From: Nitrospira tepida
Lineage (GTDB): Bacteria; Nitrospirota; Nitrospiria; Nitrospirales; Nitrospiraceae
Length of the DNA: 64,000 nucleotides
Assembly: GCF_947241125.1 (NCBI RefSeq)
Contig: NZ_OX365700.1
Location: forward strand, 3,940,461 to 4,004,460
Direction of reading: 5' to 3'
Of the stretch, positions 46,194 to 54,789 are shown piece by piece. The notes under the pieces were generated by a model. It was not told the DNA's origin. It searched no databases and was given only the letters and a program-made list of their open reading frames with translations. The position numbers and the translations under genes are program-made. Within the stretch, counting starts at the first letter, position 1; every line of letters begins with the position of its first letter.

Positions 46194-47675
46194 ATGAGAT
46201 CATACGTTCGACTCTTGGGTACAGCCACGCTGCTGTGCGCCGTTGCGCTGACGGGTGCCGCCGCCTTTGCGGAAGAGCCGAAATCGAAACCGCTGCCGCC
46301 GATTCCGCTGTCGCAGGAGGAGGTCTTCGCCTGGGTGGACCGCTCTCACCCCCTGCTGAAGAGCGCCGGCACGGAGAAGGTCGTGGCGAGGGGCCGCCTG
46401 TTGCGGGCCTTGGGCGCCTTTGAGCCCCAACTGGTGAACGACACCGAGATCGAGCGCTTTATCTCCAGTTCCAGGCCGCAGCTCGGCACTCAGACCGCCG
46501 GCTTCAACGACACCTTCATGGACTTCCGGCATCCCTCCGGCATCAAGGGTATCGCCGGATATCGTTACTCCATCGGAGACGCCGTGATCCCGGATCTCAA
46601 GGTCGGCAAGGACAACCAGATCCTGCTCGGCGCCTCGATTCCTCTGCTCCGCGGGCTCTTGGTCAATCCCGAATCGGCGGAACTCCAGCGGTCAGAACTG
46701 GCCGATCCTCGGGCCGAGGTCAAGATCGCCGAAACCCGCCAAGGACTGTTCCTCGCGGCGGCCACCCAGTTGTGGGACTTGGTCGCCGCCGCCAAACTCG
46801 CCGATGTGGCCCAGCGGGCGCAGAAGGTCGCCGAGGATCGGATGAAGCAGATCGAGCAACGGGCCAAGGCCGGGGCCGTGGCACCCTTGGATGCGGTCGA
46901 AGCGAACCAGGAAGTCCAGCGGCGCCGCGAGTCGGCGATCGCCGCCCAACGGCTGGTCGAGCAGGAACAGTTCAAGATGTCCTTGTTCCTGTGGGAGAAG
47001 AGCGAACCGGTGACTCCGGCCATCGACCGGGTTCCGGAGTTCCCCGCCAACCAGACGACGCCAAGCCCGGAGACGGTGAAGGCCAACAAGATACAAGCCA
47101 AGGCCGATCGCCCGGAAGTGCGCGAGATCGGCATTGAGGCCAAGCTCAACGACATCGATCTTGAGCTGGCCAAAAACAACCTTCTCCCCAGCCTGGACGC
47201 CGACGCCTCGCCCGCGCGCAGTCCGGAAAAATTCGTCCTCGGCCTCGGATACAAGTTCGGGCTGGAACTCCGGGTCCCCATCATGCAGCGGCGGGGCCGC
47301 GGCGAGGTCCTGGAAGCGCAGGGCAAGGCCGACCGGCTGGTGCTGCTCCAAAAGTACCGGGAGCAACAGGTCGTCGTCGATGTGGATAACGCCCTGTCGG
47401 CCATCGAACGGGCCAAGGAACGGATCGCAGCCGCCGCCGATTCGCTCCGTCTGGCGAAAACGCTGGAAGAGGGCGAGCGGTTTCGGTTTAGTCTCGGCGC
47501 GACCAGCGTCCTCTTCGTCAACCTCCGGGAACGGAACAGCGTCGATTCGGAGATCCAATTGATCAGGGCCAAGGCCGACTATCAAAAAGCCCTGGCCCTG
47601 TATCAATGGGCCATCGGCGCCTGGGCCAAAAGCGGACCCAGTGCGGTCCCGGTGAGCTATCGACAAGTTCGGTAG
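46194..47675 (+). CDS. TolC-family outer-membrane channel
   Basis: A 493-residue exported protein (signal ending TGAAAFA near residue 26). The long helical repeats with paired features such as PLLRGLLVNPESAELQRSEL and DLELAKNNLLPSLDAD are those of the OEP/TolC family, which forms trimeric outer-membrane tunnels. AAAGGAG lies before the ATG. It lies 115 bp after the adaptor gene, and together they should span the envelope. Confidence 0.87.
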   Translation: MRSYVRLLGTATLLCAVALTGAAAFAEEPKSKPLPPIPLSQEEVFAWVDRSHPLLKSAGTEKVVARGRLLRALGAFEPQLVNDTEIERFISSSRPQLGTQTAGFNDTFMDFRHPSGIKGIAGYRYSIGDAVIPDLKVGKDNQILLGASIPLLRGLLVNPESAELQRSELADPRAEVKIAETRQGLFLAAATQLWDLVAAAKLADVAQRAQKVAEDRMKQIEQRAKAGAVAPLDAVEANQEVQRRRESAIAAQRLVEQEQFKMSLFLWEKSEPVTPAIDRVPEFPANQTTPSPETVKANKIQAKADRPEVREIGIEAKLNDIDLELAKNNLLPSLDADASPARSPEKFVLGLGYKFGLELRVPIMQRRGRGEVLEAQGKADRLVLLQKYREQQVVVDVDNALSAIERAKERIAAAADSLRLAKTLEEGERFRFSLGATSVLFVNLRERNSVDSEIQLIRAKADYQKALALYQWAIGAWAKSGPSAVPVSYRQVR

Positions 47676-47825
47676 AGAGTCCGACCGACAGGGCCGAAGG
47701 AGTAGTTTTTTTTACCCCCCTTTGATAGGGTAGTGACGTTGGTGCCTACCGAACCGGTCTGTCGGCACACCGCTCAGGCTGGGGGGTTCAGTCCTGTTCT
47801 CTGCTGGAGAGTGTGAACCTGACTG

Positions 47826-49505
47826 ATGAACTCGGCACAGGACCATAACCAGCAGCCTCACCCGTCCCTTGCGATCCGCGACATCATGTCCCGCTTCGGG
47901 GTGTTGCTCCGGGCGGAACGCCGGGTGCTCGGACTCATTTTTTCCTACGCGCTCGCGATCGGGTTGTTCTCCTTGATCGTCCCGTTGACCGTGCAAGAGC
48001 TGGTCAACACCTTCGCCTTTGCCATCCAACCGATCACGATCGTCACGCTTTCCATCATCATCCTCGCCAGCCTCCTGTTCGTCGGGGCGTTCAAGGCCTT
48101 CCAGGTTTATGCGGAAGAGATTCTCCAGCGGCGCCTGTTCGCGCGGGTCGCGCTGGGGATGACCCAACATTTCCCTGACGTGCGGATCGCGGGATTCAAG
48201 CCCCGATACGCCAACTACTTCACGGAAGCCGTGTTCATGCAGCGCGCCCTCTCGGGATTGTTGATCGACTTCATCGACGTCGTGATCGGCGGGATCGTCG
48301 GGATGACGCTCCTGGTCTTCTATCATCCCTACTTCCTCGGCTTTAACATCGTGCTGTTCGGCGGCGGCGCCCTGGTCTTCGTGCTCTTGAGTCAAGGCGG
48401 GCTGAAGGCGACGCTGGAGGTCTCGCATTGGAAATACAGCACGATGCATTGGCTCCAAGAGATCGCCTACAACCTGCTGCATTTCAAGGCGACGACCTCC
48501 AAACCCTATCTCTTGCGCCGGACGGACGAGCTGGTCGATCGCTATACGGAAGCCAGACGAACCCGGTTTGCGGTGTTGATGCGGCAATATCTCGGCTCGG
48601 TCGTCTGGCAGGCCCTGGGACACGGAGGCATCATTGCCACGGCGGGGTGGCTGCTCTCCATCGGGCAACTGACGCTCGGTCAATTGGTGGCGGCGCAGGT
48701 GATCGTCGGCCGCCTATTGTTCAGCTTTGAGTCGCTCGTCAAGAAGATGGGGCATGTCTTTTATTTCTTCACCGCGCTGACGGAACTGGATTTTGTGTTT
48801 TCGCTCCCCAAGGACGAACATCGGGCCGTCCTGTCGGTTCCCCTCCCGGACCCGGCCATTCACGGCATCCGTTTGACCTGCCGGGATGTGGGCGTGGCTG
48901 GACCGGAGGGCGACGCCTTTTTTGAACATTTCGATCTGGAAATCACGCCGGGTGAAAAAGTCGGCATCCTCACGGCATCCAATCAGGCGAAGACGACTTT
49001 GGCGCGCGTGCTGGCCGGCCTGGAGTCCCCCGCCTCGGGGGTCATCCGATACAACGGCGTGGATCTCCGCCACCTCGACATGGACAGCATCAACACCTGC
49101 CGCGGCTTCGTGCTGGATTCCAAGCTCACCCTATTCGAGGGCACCGTGGAGGACAATATTTCAATGGGCCGCCCGTCGATCGCCTACAGCGACCTGCGCT
49201 GGGCCCTGCGCTTTACCGAACTGGAGGAAGAGATCGACGCCCTGCCACAGGGCATCAAAACCCATGTGCGGGCCGAAGGAGCCGTTTTTTCGCCAGCGCG
49301 CATCCAGAAGATGTTGGTGGCCCGCGCAATCGTCACCCGCCCGCAGATCCTGATCTTCGACGGCCTGCTGCACAATATGCACCCGGTCCAGCGCGAAACG
49401 CTCCTGCGCCGCCTCTGCTCCAAAGAAGAACCCTGGTCGGTCGTGTTCATCTCGAACGATCCGACCCTGACGCCCTATATCGACCGCCGCGTCGAAATCG
49501 GGTAG
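47826..49505 (+). CDS. ABC half-transporter with degenerate ATPase domain
   Basis: A 559-residue protein with six membrane helices (about 35-330) and a C-terminal ABC domain (about 345-559). Every catalytic motif is altered. Walker A reads TASNQAKTT (383-391), with the last two glycines of GxxGxGK replaced. The Q-loop Gln is D431, and the signature LSGGQ is FSPAR (488-492). The Walker B Glu is Gly (IFDG, 510-513) and the switch His is N544. The fold is otherwise full length without frameshift, so this looks like a maintained protein, not a pseudogene. It may bind but hardly hydrolyse ATP. The partner energising it is not seen. Confidence 0.85.
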   Translation: MNSAQDHNQQPHPSLAIRDIMSRFGVLLRAERRVLGLIFSYALAIGLFSLIVPLTVQELVNTFAFAIQPITIVTLSIIILASLLFVGAFKAFQVYAEEILQRRLFARVALGMTQHFPDVRIAGFKPRYANYFTEAVFMQRALSGLLIDFIDVVIGGIVGMTLLVFYHPYFLGFNIVLFGGGALVFVLLSQGGLKATLEVSHWKYSTMHWLQEIAYNLLHFKATTSKPYLLRRTDELVDRYTEARRTRFAVLMRQYLGSVVWQALGHGGIIATAGWLLSIGQLTLGQLVAAQVIVGRLLFSFESLVKKMGHVFYFFTALTELDFVFSLPKDEHRAVLSVPLPDPAIHGIRLTCRDVGVAGPEGDAFFEHFDLEITPGEKVGILTASNQAKTTLARVLAGLESPASGVIRYNGVDLRHLDMDSINTCRGFVLDSKLTLFEGTVEDNISMGRPSIAYSDLRWALRFTELEEEIDALPQGIKTHVRAEGAVFSPARIQKMLVARAIVTRPQILIFDGLLHNMHPVQRETLLRRLCSKEEPWSVVFISNDPTLTPYIDRRVEIG

Positions 49506-49518
49506 CCTACGAGCCCTC

Positions 49519-50307
49519 GTGAAACTGTTCAAAGGCCTCAGCCTTCGCGAAATTGGATTCCCGCAGATCACCCTCAGTCTGCTGATCATCGGCTTGGGCT
49601 GGTTGGGCGGCCAGGAGTTGAGCCAGGTCGATCAGGACCTGCGCGTGATGTACACCGAGTACACGCTCGGCGCCACCGATCTGGCCCATATCATGGCGGA
49701 CGTGATGCGGTACCGGACCACGATCGTTCGGGCGCTGGAAGCCGACAGCAAGAAAGAGTTCGATCGGATTACCGCCGGCCTTCCTGAGCTTCGGGCGCAG
49801 ATTCAACATGCGATCGACCGGTATGCCGCCGCCAGCCTTCGTGTCTCCCGAAGCGGGCGCAGCGAACCGGAAGACCTGGAGGCGCTCCGGCTCAGTCTGG
49901 ACGACTATTTCCACAGCGCCGGCAAAACCACGGATCTCTTGCTCCTGGAATGGACCGCCCCCACTCCGGCACAGGCGACGAAGTTACGCCGGGAGGCCGA
50001 AGTGCATGCGGCGGAAAACGCCGGTCCGAAGGTCGTGCAGGTCAGCATCGCCTTGGACCGTCTGTTGGAAACGGTGGCGGATGTAGCCAAAGACATGAGG
50101 GATCAGGGCACGAGGACCATCCGCATCACCAGCTCGCTGCTGTTCTTCGGCAGCACGTTTCTGGCGTTTCTGAATCTCCTGGTCGCCATGCGAAGCGCCG
50201 CGGCTCGAAAGCGGCAGGCCGCTTCGTCATCGAGTCATTCGAGCAGGAACGCCGAGGCCGGATTGGCGTTCCCTCGCGCGGATACCAAACTCGCCGGATC
50301 CGAGTAG
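49519..50307 (+). CDS. Membrane protein with 4-helix-bundle sensor-type domain
   Basis: A 262-residue protein starting at GTG. Two membrane helices (about 14-32 and 198-218) flank a helical periplasmic region resembling the 4HB_MCP sensor domain (VMRYRTTIVRALEADSKKEFDRI). Unlike chemoreceptors or kinases, it ends after the second helix with a 40-residue Ser/Arg-rich tail and no signalling domain. It lies 13 bp after the degenerate ABC gene, so it is probably part of that system. Confidence 0.72.
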   Translation: MKLFKGLSLREIGFPQITLSLLIIGLGWLGGQELSQVDQDLRVMYTEYTLGATDLAHIMADVMRYRTTIVRALEADSKKEFDRITAGLPELRAQIQHAIDRYAAASLRVSRSGRSEPEDLEALRLSLDDYFHSAGKTTDLLLLEWTAPTPAQATKLRREAEVHAAENAGPKVVQVSIALDRLLETVADVAKDMRDQGTRTIRITSSLLFFGSTFLAFLNLLVAMRSAAARKRQAASSSSHSSRNAEAGLAFPRADTKLAGSE

Positions 50308-50339
50308 ATCCGTTCCGTTCGCTTGCGCGGCGGCCGCCT

Positions 50340-51101
50340 TCATGGCCGCGTCCGATCCCTTGCGGGCACGGCGCGTCCGACCGTTCGAAACAGTTCGTCC
50401 CGCTCCGTCGCCGTCAGATCCTGCCACCGTCCGACCGGCAGCCCGTCCAACGTGATGTGCATGATGCGCACGCGCGTGAGGGCGGTCACCCGATAGCCGA
50501 GCGCCTGACACATGCGGCGGATCTGGCGATTGCGCCCTTCGATCAGCACGATGCGGAATCGATCGGCCGTCTCTCTCCGGACCTTGCAGGGCAAGGTCGG
50601 ACGGCCCAACACAAGCACGCCCGCCGCCATGCGATCCAGGAACGTTCCGTCGAACGGGCGGTCCACACGCACCACGTACTCGCGCTCGTGGCCGTGCTCG
50701 ACCCGCAGGATCTCGTTGACGATGTCGCCGTCGTTCGTGAGCAGGATGAGCCCGGAGGAATCCTTGTCCAATCGTCCGATGGGAAAGATGCGCTCGGGGT
50801 GCTTGATCGCGGCGATGATGTTGCCTTCGACGTCCGGTTCGCTCGTCGTCGTGACGCCGACCGGCTTGTGGTACTTGATATAGACCCGGCGCGATCCCCA
50901 TGGGATCGGGCGGCCGTCCAGCTCGACCCGGTCGCGGGCGGTGACCACGTCGCCCAAGACCGCCCGGCGGCCGTTCACCGTGACGCGCCCCTCCTCCACC
51001 AGCCGGTCTGCCTCCCGGCGCGAACAGATCCCCTGTTCCGTAAAAAATTTATTGATGCGGATGCTGCCCGGCTCCGAGCGGCGGGGAGATGCGGGGGCCA
51101 T
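50340..51101 (-). CDS. rluF: 23S rRNA pseudouridine synthase, RluF type
   Basis: A 253-residue enzyme with an N-terminal S4 RNA-binding domain (RINKFFTEQGICSRREADRLVEEGRVTVNG) and an RsuA/RluB/RluF-type catalytic domain. The catalytic Asp is in GRLDKDSSGLILLTNDG, and the LTRVRIMH motif follows. GRLDKDSSGL with the NDGDIVNEILR segment fits RluF (position 2604) better than RluB/E. It converges on the 4-helix-bundle gene. Confidence 0.87.
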   Translation of the reverse strand: MAPASPRRSEPGSIRINKFFTEQGICSRREADRLVEEGRVTVNGRRAVLGDVVTARDRVELDGRPIPWGSRRVYIKYHKPVGVTTTSEPDVEGNIIAAIKHPERIFPIGRLDKDSSGLILLTNDGDIVNEILRVEHGHEREYVVRVDRPFDGTFLDRMAAGVLVLGRPTLPCKVRRETADRFRIVLIEGRNRQIRRMCQALGYRVTALTRVRIMHITLDGLPVGRWQDLTATERDELFRTVGRAVPARDRTRP

Positions 51102-51191
51102 GAACGGATTCCTCGGCGTGGATATGGGATATGACGGCGCCGTCAGCCCCGATCGCGGACGATCGCAAGGCCGCGGGGAGCGGGCGTGGAC

Positions 51192-51461
51192 TTATCGGAC
51201 GCTCGGCGTTCGCCGGCGCCCGACGTGGATCAGCCCCGACGGGCGATAGATGAGCCGGGCGATCGAAAACTGCGGCGCGGCAAATCCGTCGATCGGGGCG
51301 ATTTCACTGACATCCACCGTGGTCGGACCCTTGGATATAACTCGACGTATATTCGTAGGGAGCCGGAGCACGTGAACACCCGCCTGGTCCGGATGGCAGC
51401 AGGGTTCGTCCAGGCCCAGAAAATTCTGTTCGATGGTCAGCCAACCTGAAGGGACGGCCAT
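51192..51461 (-). CDS. Hypothetical protein
   Basis: An 89-residue product without signal or membrane helix (MAVPSGWLTIEQNFLGLDEP and onward), with a natural composition and a Pro/Arg-rich end. No ribosome site is strong. An 87-codon frame lies on the opposite strand over the same DNA; the minus-strand frame was preferred for its more protein-like composition. The frame also opens 19 codons earlier. Confidence 0.42.
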   Translation of the reverse strand: MAVPSGWLTIEQNFLGLDEPCCHPDQAGVHVLRLPTNIRRVISKGPTTVDVSEIAPIDGFAAPQFSIARLIYRPSGLIHVGRRRTPSVR

Positions 51462-51530
51462 GGTTCGATCACCGCCGCGACGAGAGCCGGTATCAATGCC
51501 CCGCGTCGGATCGGACACCTCAGCGGTCCG

Positions 51531-52097
51531 CTACCGGCGCCGCTTCGGCAGATTCTCCGGCGGGATGAACACGGCCAAGGCCACGACGGTCGTCCATCGA
51601 TTGGCCTTCCCGATGGCCGATTGCGTAATGTTCAGAGTCCGCACGATCTTGCCGCCCATTTTGAAGACCTGCTCGCGTTCCTTCCAGGCCAAATTCGGAT
51701 CGAACTCGACCCCCAGGGTCGTCGCCAACATCTGCGCCGCCAAGTCTTCGGTGTACTCGCCGGTTTCTTCGTCAGTCTCGCCGTGGGCGTGGTGTTCGGA
51801 CAGATAGCCGTAGGTGCGCCGATCGGTCGGGATCGCAAGACCGATGGATGCGGACACGAGCCGGTTCCGTTCGTTGGTTTCCGATCGCGCCATGACGCAG
51901 AACGTGATCTCGCCCGGATTCAGCAGCTTCTCGCCGCGCTTGCGCGGGATGATCTTGCAGTTCGGCGGCAGGATCGAGGAGACGCTGACCAAGTTGCAGT
52001 AGGCGACCCCCGCGGACCGCAACGCCTGCTCGAAGGACGCCAACTTTTCTCGATGCACCCCCACGCCACGTGTGAGAAACAGATGTGTCGGAACCAT
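51531..52097 (-). CDS. pdaD: Pyruvoyl-dependent arginine decarboxylase
   Basis: Makes agmatine from arginine with a pyruvoyl group created by self-cleavage. The 188-residue product has the cleavage site VSVSSILPP, with the bond expected between S40 and S41, then [27 protein letters not shown] and [27 protein letters not shown]. All of these are typical of PvlArgDC proteins known from archaea, Chlamydia and scattered bacteria. With the deoxyhypusine-synthase-like gene 2.7 kb away it suggests a polyamine route. Confidence 0.9.
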   Translation of the reverse strand: MVPTHLFLTRGVGVHREKLASFEQALRSAGVAYCNLVSVSSILPPNCKIIPRKRGEKLLNPGEITFCVMARSETNERNRLVSASIGLAIPTDRRTYGYLSEHHAHGETDEETGEYTEDLAAQMLATTLGVEFDPNLAWKEREQVFKMGGKIVRTLNITQSAIGKANRWTTVVALAVFIPPENLPKRRR

Positions 52098-52268
52098 AAT
52101 CCCCCTTTTCGCCGGCCCCGGCGATCACGCTGACGTGGTTGAAGCTCACATCAGGAGAGTTCACGCTTGCTGGTGCGTGCGGCACGCGGGACGCATTTGT
52201 ACCAACTTACCCGCGCTTTCGCAACTGGATTGCTGCCACTGGAGCGGATGATGGCGACGTGGACGGTG

Positions 52269-53705
52269 TCAGGACCTCGCCTCGGCCTGATTGATGACGA
52301 GCAGCCGCAATTCCGACAGCTCCTCCATCGCGTAGCGAACCCCTTCCCGGCCGAGCCCCGAATCCTTGACGCCCCCATACGGCATGTGGTCCGCCCGAAA
52401 CGTCGGGATCTCGTTGGCAAGCACCGCGCCCACCTCCAGGTCGCGAAACGCCTGAAAAATGCGATTTACATCGCGGGTAAATACCCCCGCTTGCAGGCCG
52501 TAGTGGGACTCGTTGAGCATGCGGAGCGCCTCGTCAAACGTCCGGTAGGGGGTCACCGCCACCAGGGGGCCGAAGACTTCCTCGCACGAGACCTTCATGT
52601 CGGGCGCGACATCGGTCAGCACGACCGGATCGAAGACGTTGCCGGTCCGGCCTCCGCCCTGAAGCCGGCGCGCGCCGCGCTGCAACGCCTCCTGAATCCA
52701 CTGCTCGATCCGCGAGACCGCCGCCTGATTGATCACCGGCCCGACCACCGTGTCTTCCCGGCGGGGATCCCCCGCCTTCAGGGCCCGGACCAACGCCAGC
52801 AGTTTCTCGGTAAAGGCGGCGGACACGGATTCCTGGACCAAAATGCGCTGGACCGAGATGCAGGTTTGGCCCGCATAGCCGTAGCCGCCCACGGCGCAGC
52901 GCTGCGCGGCCAGGTCCAAATCCGCGTCCGGCTCGATGATGACGCCGGCGTTGCCGCCGAGTTCCAAGAGCACCCGTTTCTTCCCGGCCTTGCCCTTCAA
53001 CATCCAGCCGACGGCGGCGCTGCCTGTGAAGCTCAAGACGCTGAAGCGCTCGTCCTCGACGAGCCGCTGCGCAATCGCGTTATCGCAGGGCACCACGTTC
53101 AAGGCTCCGGGAGGCAGTCCCGTTTGCTGCACCACCTCGCCCAGCAGCAGGGCGGTCAAGGGCGTCTGCGGAGCCGGCTTGATGAGAATCGCCGTCCCGA
53201 TCGCCAGCGCGGGCGCCACCTTGTGCGCAACCAAATTCAGGGGAAAATTAAAGGGCGTGATCCCCAGCACCGGCCCGACCGGCACCCGACGGGTCAACCC
53301 GAGATACCGATCCATGCCGGGCGTCCAGTCCAGCGGAATGACCTCGCCGCCGACCCGCTTCGCTTCTTCGCCGGCCACCAGGAAGGTCTGAATCGCGCGC
53401 GACACTTCGCGCCGGGCATCCGACAAGGGCTTGCCCGCCTCGGCCACCATCACCTGCGCGAAATCTTCCTGCCGTTGCCGCAGCGCCTCCGCGATCTTGG
53501 CGCAGGCGGCGGCGCGGGCATGGGCCGGAAGTCGTCTCATCTCCCGCGCCGCCGCCTCGACCGAACGGACCGCCTCCTCCGCGGCCGCGTCATCGGCCAG
53601 ACAGACCTCGGCGATCACCTCACCGTTGTAGGGATTGCGGATGGCATCTCGCAGGGAGGTCGAGCGCGGCTGACCCCCGATGAGCAGCGGGCGGGGTTGG
53701 TTCAC
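52269..53705 (-). CDS. NAD(P)-dependent aldehyde dehydrogenase
   Basis: A 478-residue ALDH-superfamily enzyme. The catalytic Cys is in GYAGQTCISVQR, the general-base Glu in LLELGGNAG, and the cofactor site has FNFPLNLVAHKVAPALAIG and FTGSAAVGWML. The pattern GQTCISVQR is common in lactaldehyde, glyceraldehyde-3-phosphate (non-phosphorylating) and related dehydrogenases. The substrate cannot be read; oxidation of an aminoaldehyde from polyamine metabolism is one possibility by location. Confidence 0.88.
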   Translation of the reverse strand: MNQPRPLLIGGQPRSTSLRDAIRNPYNGEVIAEVCLADDAAAEEAVRSVEAAAREMRRLPAHARAAACAKIAEALRQRQEDFAQVMVAEAGKPLSDARREVSRAIQTFLVAGEEAKRVGGEVIPLDWTPGMDRYLGLTRRVPVGPVLGITPFNFPLNLVAHKVAPALAIGTAILIKPAPQTPLTALLLGEVVQQTGLPPGALNVVPCDNAIAQRLVEDERFSVLSFTGSAAVGWMLKGKAGKKRVLLELGGNAGVIIEPDADLDLAAQRCAVGGYGYAGQTCISVQRILVQESVSAAFTEKLLALVRALKAGDPRREDTVVGPVINQAAVSRIEQWIQEALQRGARRLQGGGRTGNVFDPVVLTDVAPDMKVSCEEVFGPLVAVTPYRTFDEALRMLNESHYGLQAGVFTRDVNRIFQAFRDLEVGAVLANEIPTFRADHMPYGGVKDSGLGREGVRYAMEELSELRLLVINQAEARS

Positions 53706-53739
53706 GTCTGAGGCTCCGACTGACGGAATGGCGGACCGG

Positions 53740-54000
53740 TTAGACGGCGTCGGCCGCCTGCACCGGCTGCGCGTCGGCCGAATCGACGGCCGCCTGCGCC
53801 TTGGCGATCAACTCGTCCGTCCCCCAATCCTTGATCGCCTCAAGCGTGAAGGCTTCATAGGTAGAGACCCCCTGACAGGACGGACAATTCGGACGAGGCA
53901 CTTTTTGCCGATAAACTTCCTTCAGGCAGGACAGGCAGACCCACAGATCCGGATCGCCGGGATTCGCGGGCACCGACCAGAAGTGCTGCGTGGTTGTCAT
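53740..54000 (-). CDS. Small zinc-ribbon protein
   Basis: An 86-residue protein with two C-x2-C pairs (WVCLSCLKEVY and NCPSCQG), a rubredoxin/zinc-ribbon pattern, then a helical C terminus rich in Ala. Start ATG 54000 overlaps the DsbA-like gene's stop by 4 nt, so the two are translationally coupled. Function unknown; coupling hints at a redox or metal role. Confidence 0.72.
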   Translation of the reverse strand: MTTTQHFWSVPANPGDPDLWVCLSCLKEVYRQKVPRPNCPSCQGVSTYEAFTLEAIKDWGTDELIAKAQAAVDSADAQPVQAADAV

Positions 54001-54755
54001 GGCTCGTTCACCTTCGGCGGCGGGCCGGTTAGGCCTGAACTCCACGAAGCCGCCAGGAGCGACGGCTCGGTCTGCAGGCTCGATTGTGGAGCATCCGTCG
54101 CCCCCGCGCGACGCAACAGACGCTCGATTTGTTCCTGAAAGACATTGAAGGGAAAGGCCCCGGGCACGGTGACCGGCGTTTCCACCCGTCCCGACATGTC
54201 CTTGGTCAAGAGCAGCACGAAGCCCGGCGTGCCGCGAAACCCCCAGCGATTGGCTTCCTGACGATCTTCGAAGATCGACTCCAGATACGTTTCCTGCCGC
54301 ACACAGGCGTCGTACCGGTCCGGTTTGAGCCCGATCGCCTTGGCATAGTGGGGAAACTGCGAGGCGTCAAGCCGCGGTCCCTGGGCAAACAACCGGTCGT
54401 GCATCGCCCAGTAGCGTCCCTGTTCCCCCGCGCAACGCGCGGCCAAGGCCGCCGCCACTCCGACCCCCTGGTCGGCGCGCGGATAGTCCCGATACAGAAA
54501 CCGCACCTTCCCGGCATCGACATACTTGGCCTGCAACAGCGGCCAGGTTTCACGGAAGAATTTCACGCAATACCCGCAGGTGAAATCCGAATATTCAATG
54601 ATCGTGACCGGCGCCCGCGGATTGCCACGCACCCGGTCGTCTTGCAACGGCGCCGCCGGCGTCTCCCGAACGCCGAGGAGCGTCCAGGCGAGCATGAGCA
54701 TGAGGAGACTGAGCCTGGCCACAGGGCAGAGAGCCGCACGAAGTCCGGTCAACAC
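53997..54755 (-). CDS. DsbA-like thiol oxidoreductase
   Basis: A 252-residue periplasmic protein (signal about residues 12-34). The thioredoxin fold carries the redox pair C-G-Y-C in YSDFTCGYCVKFF, the DsbA-type helical insertion and the cis-Pro region RGTPGFVLL. The C-terminal 35 residues are low-complexity. A disulfide exchange or single-domain chaperone role is likely; substrates are unknown. Confidence 0.85.
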   Translation of the reverse strand: MLTGLRAALCPVARLSLLMLMLAWTLLGVRETPAAPLQDDRVRGNPRAPVTIIEYSDFTCGYCVKFFRETWPLLQAKYVDAGKVRFLYRDYPRADQGVGVAAALAARCAGEQGRYWAMHDRLFAQGPRLDASQFPHYAKAIGLKPDRYDACVRQETYLESIFEDRQEANRWGFRGTPGFVLLLTKDMSGRVETPVTVPGAFPFNVFQEQIERLLRRAGATDAPQSSLQTEPSLLAASWSSGLTGPPPKVNEP

Positions 54756-54789
54756 ACAGTCCTTTCAACGGCCATCGGAGATGGCCAAG

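Noticed and set aside
47826-49505. ABC gene as a pseudogene
   Set aside because: The frame is full length without stops or shifts, membrane helices are intact and the operon is in order; loss of motifs alone does not show decay.
51186-51449. Plus-strand 87-codon gene
   Set aside because: Arg-rich and antisense to a more protein-like minus-strand frame; no ribosome site.
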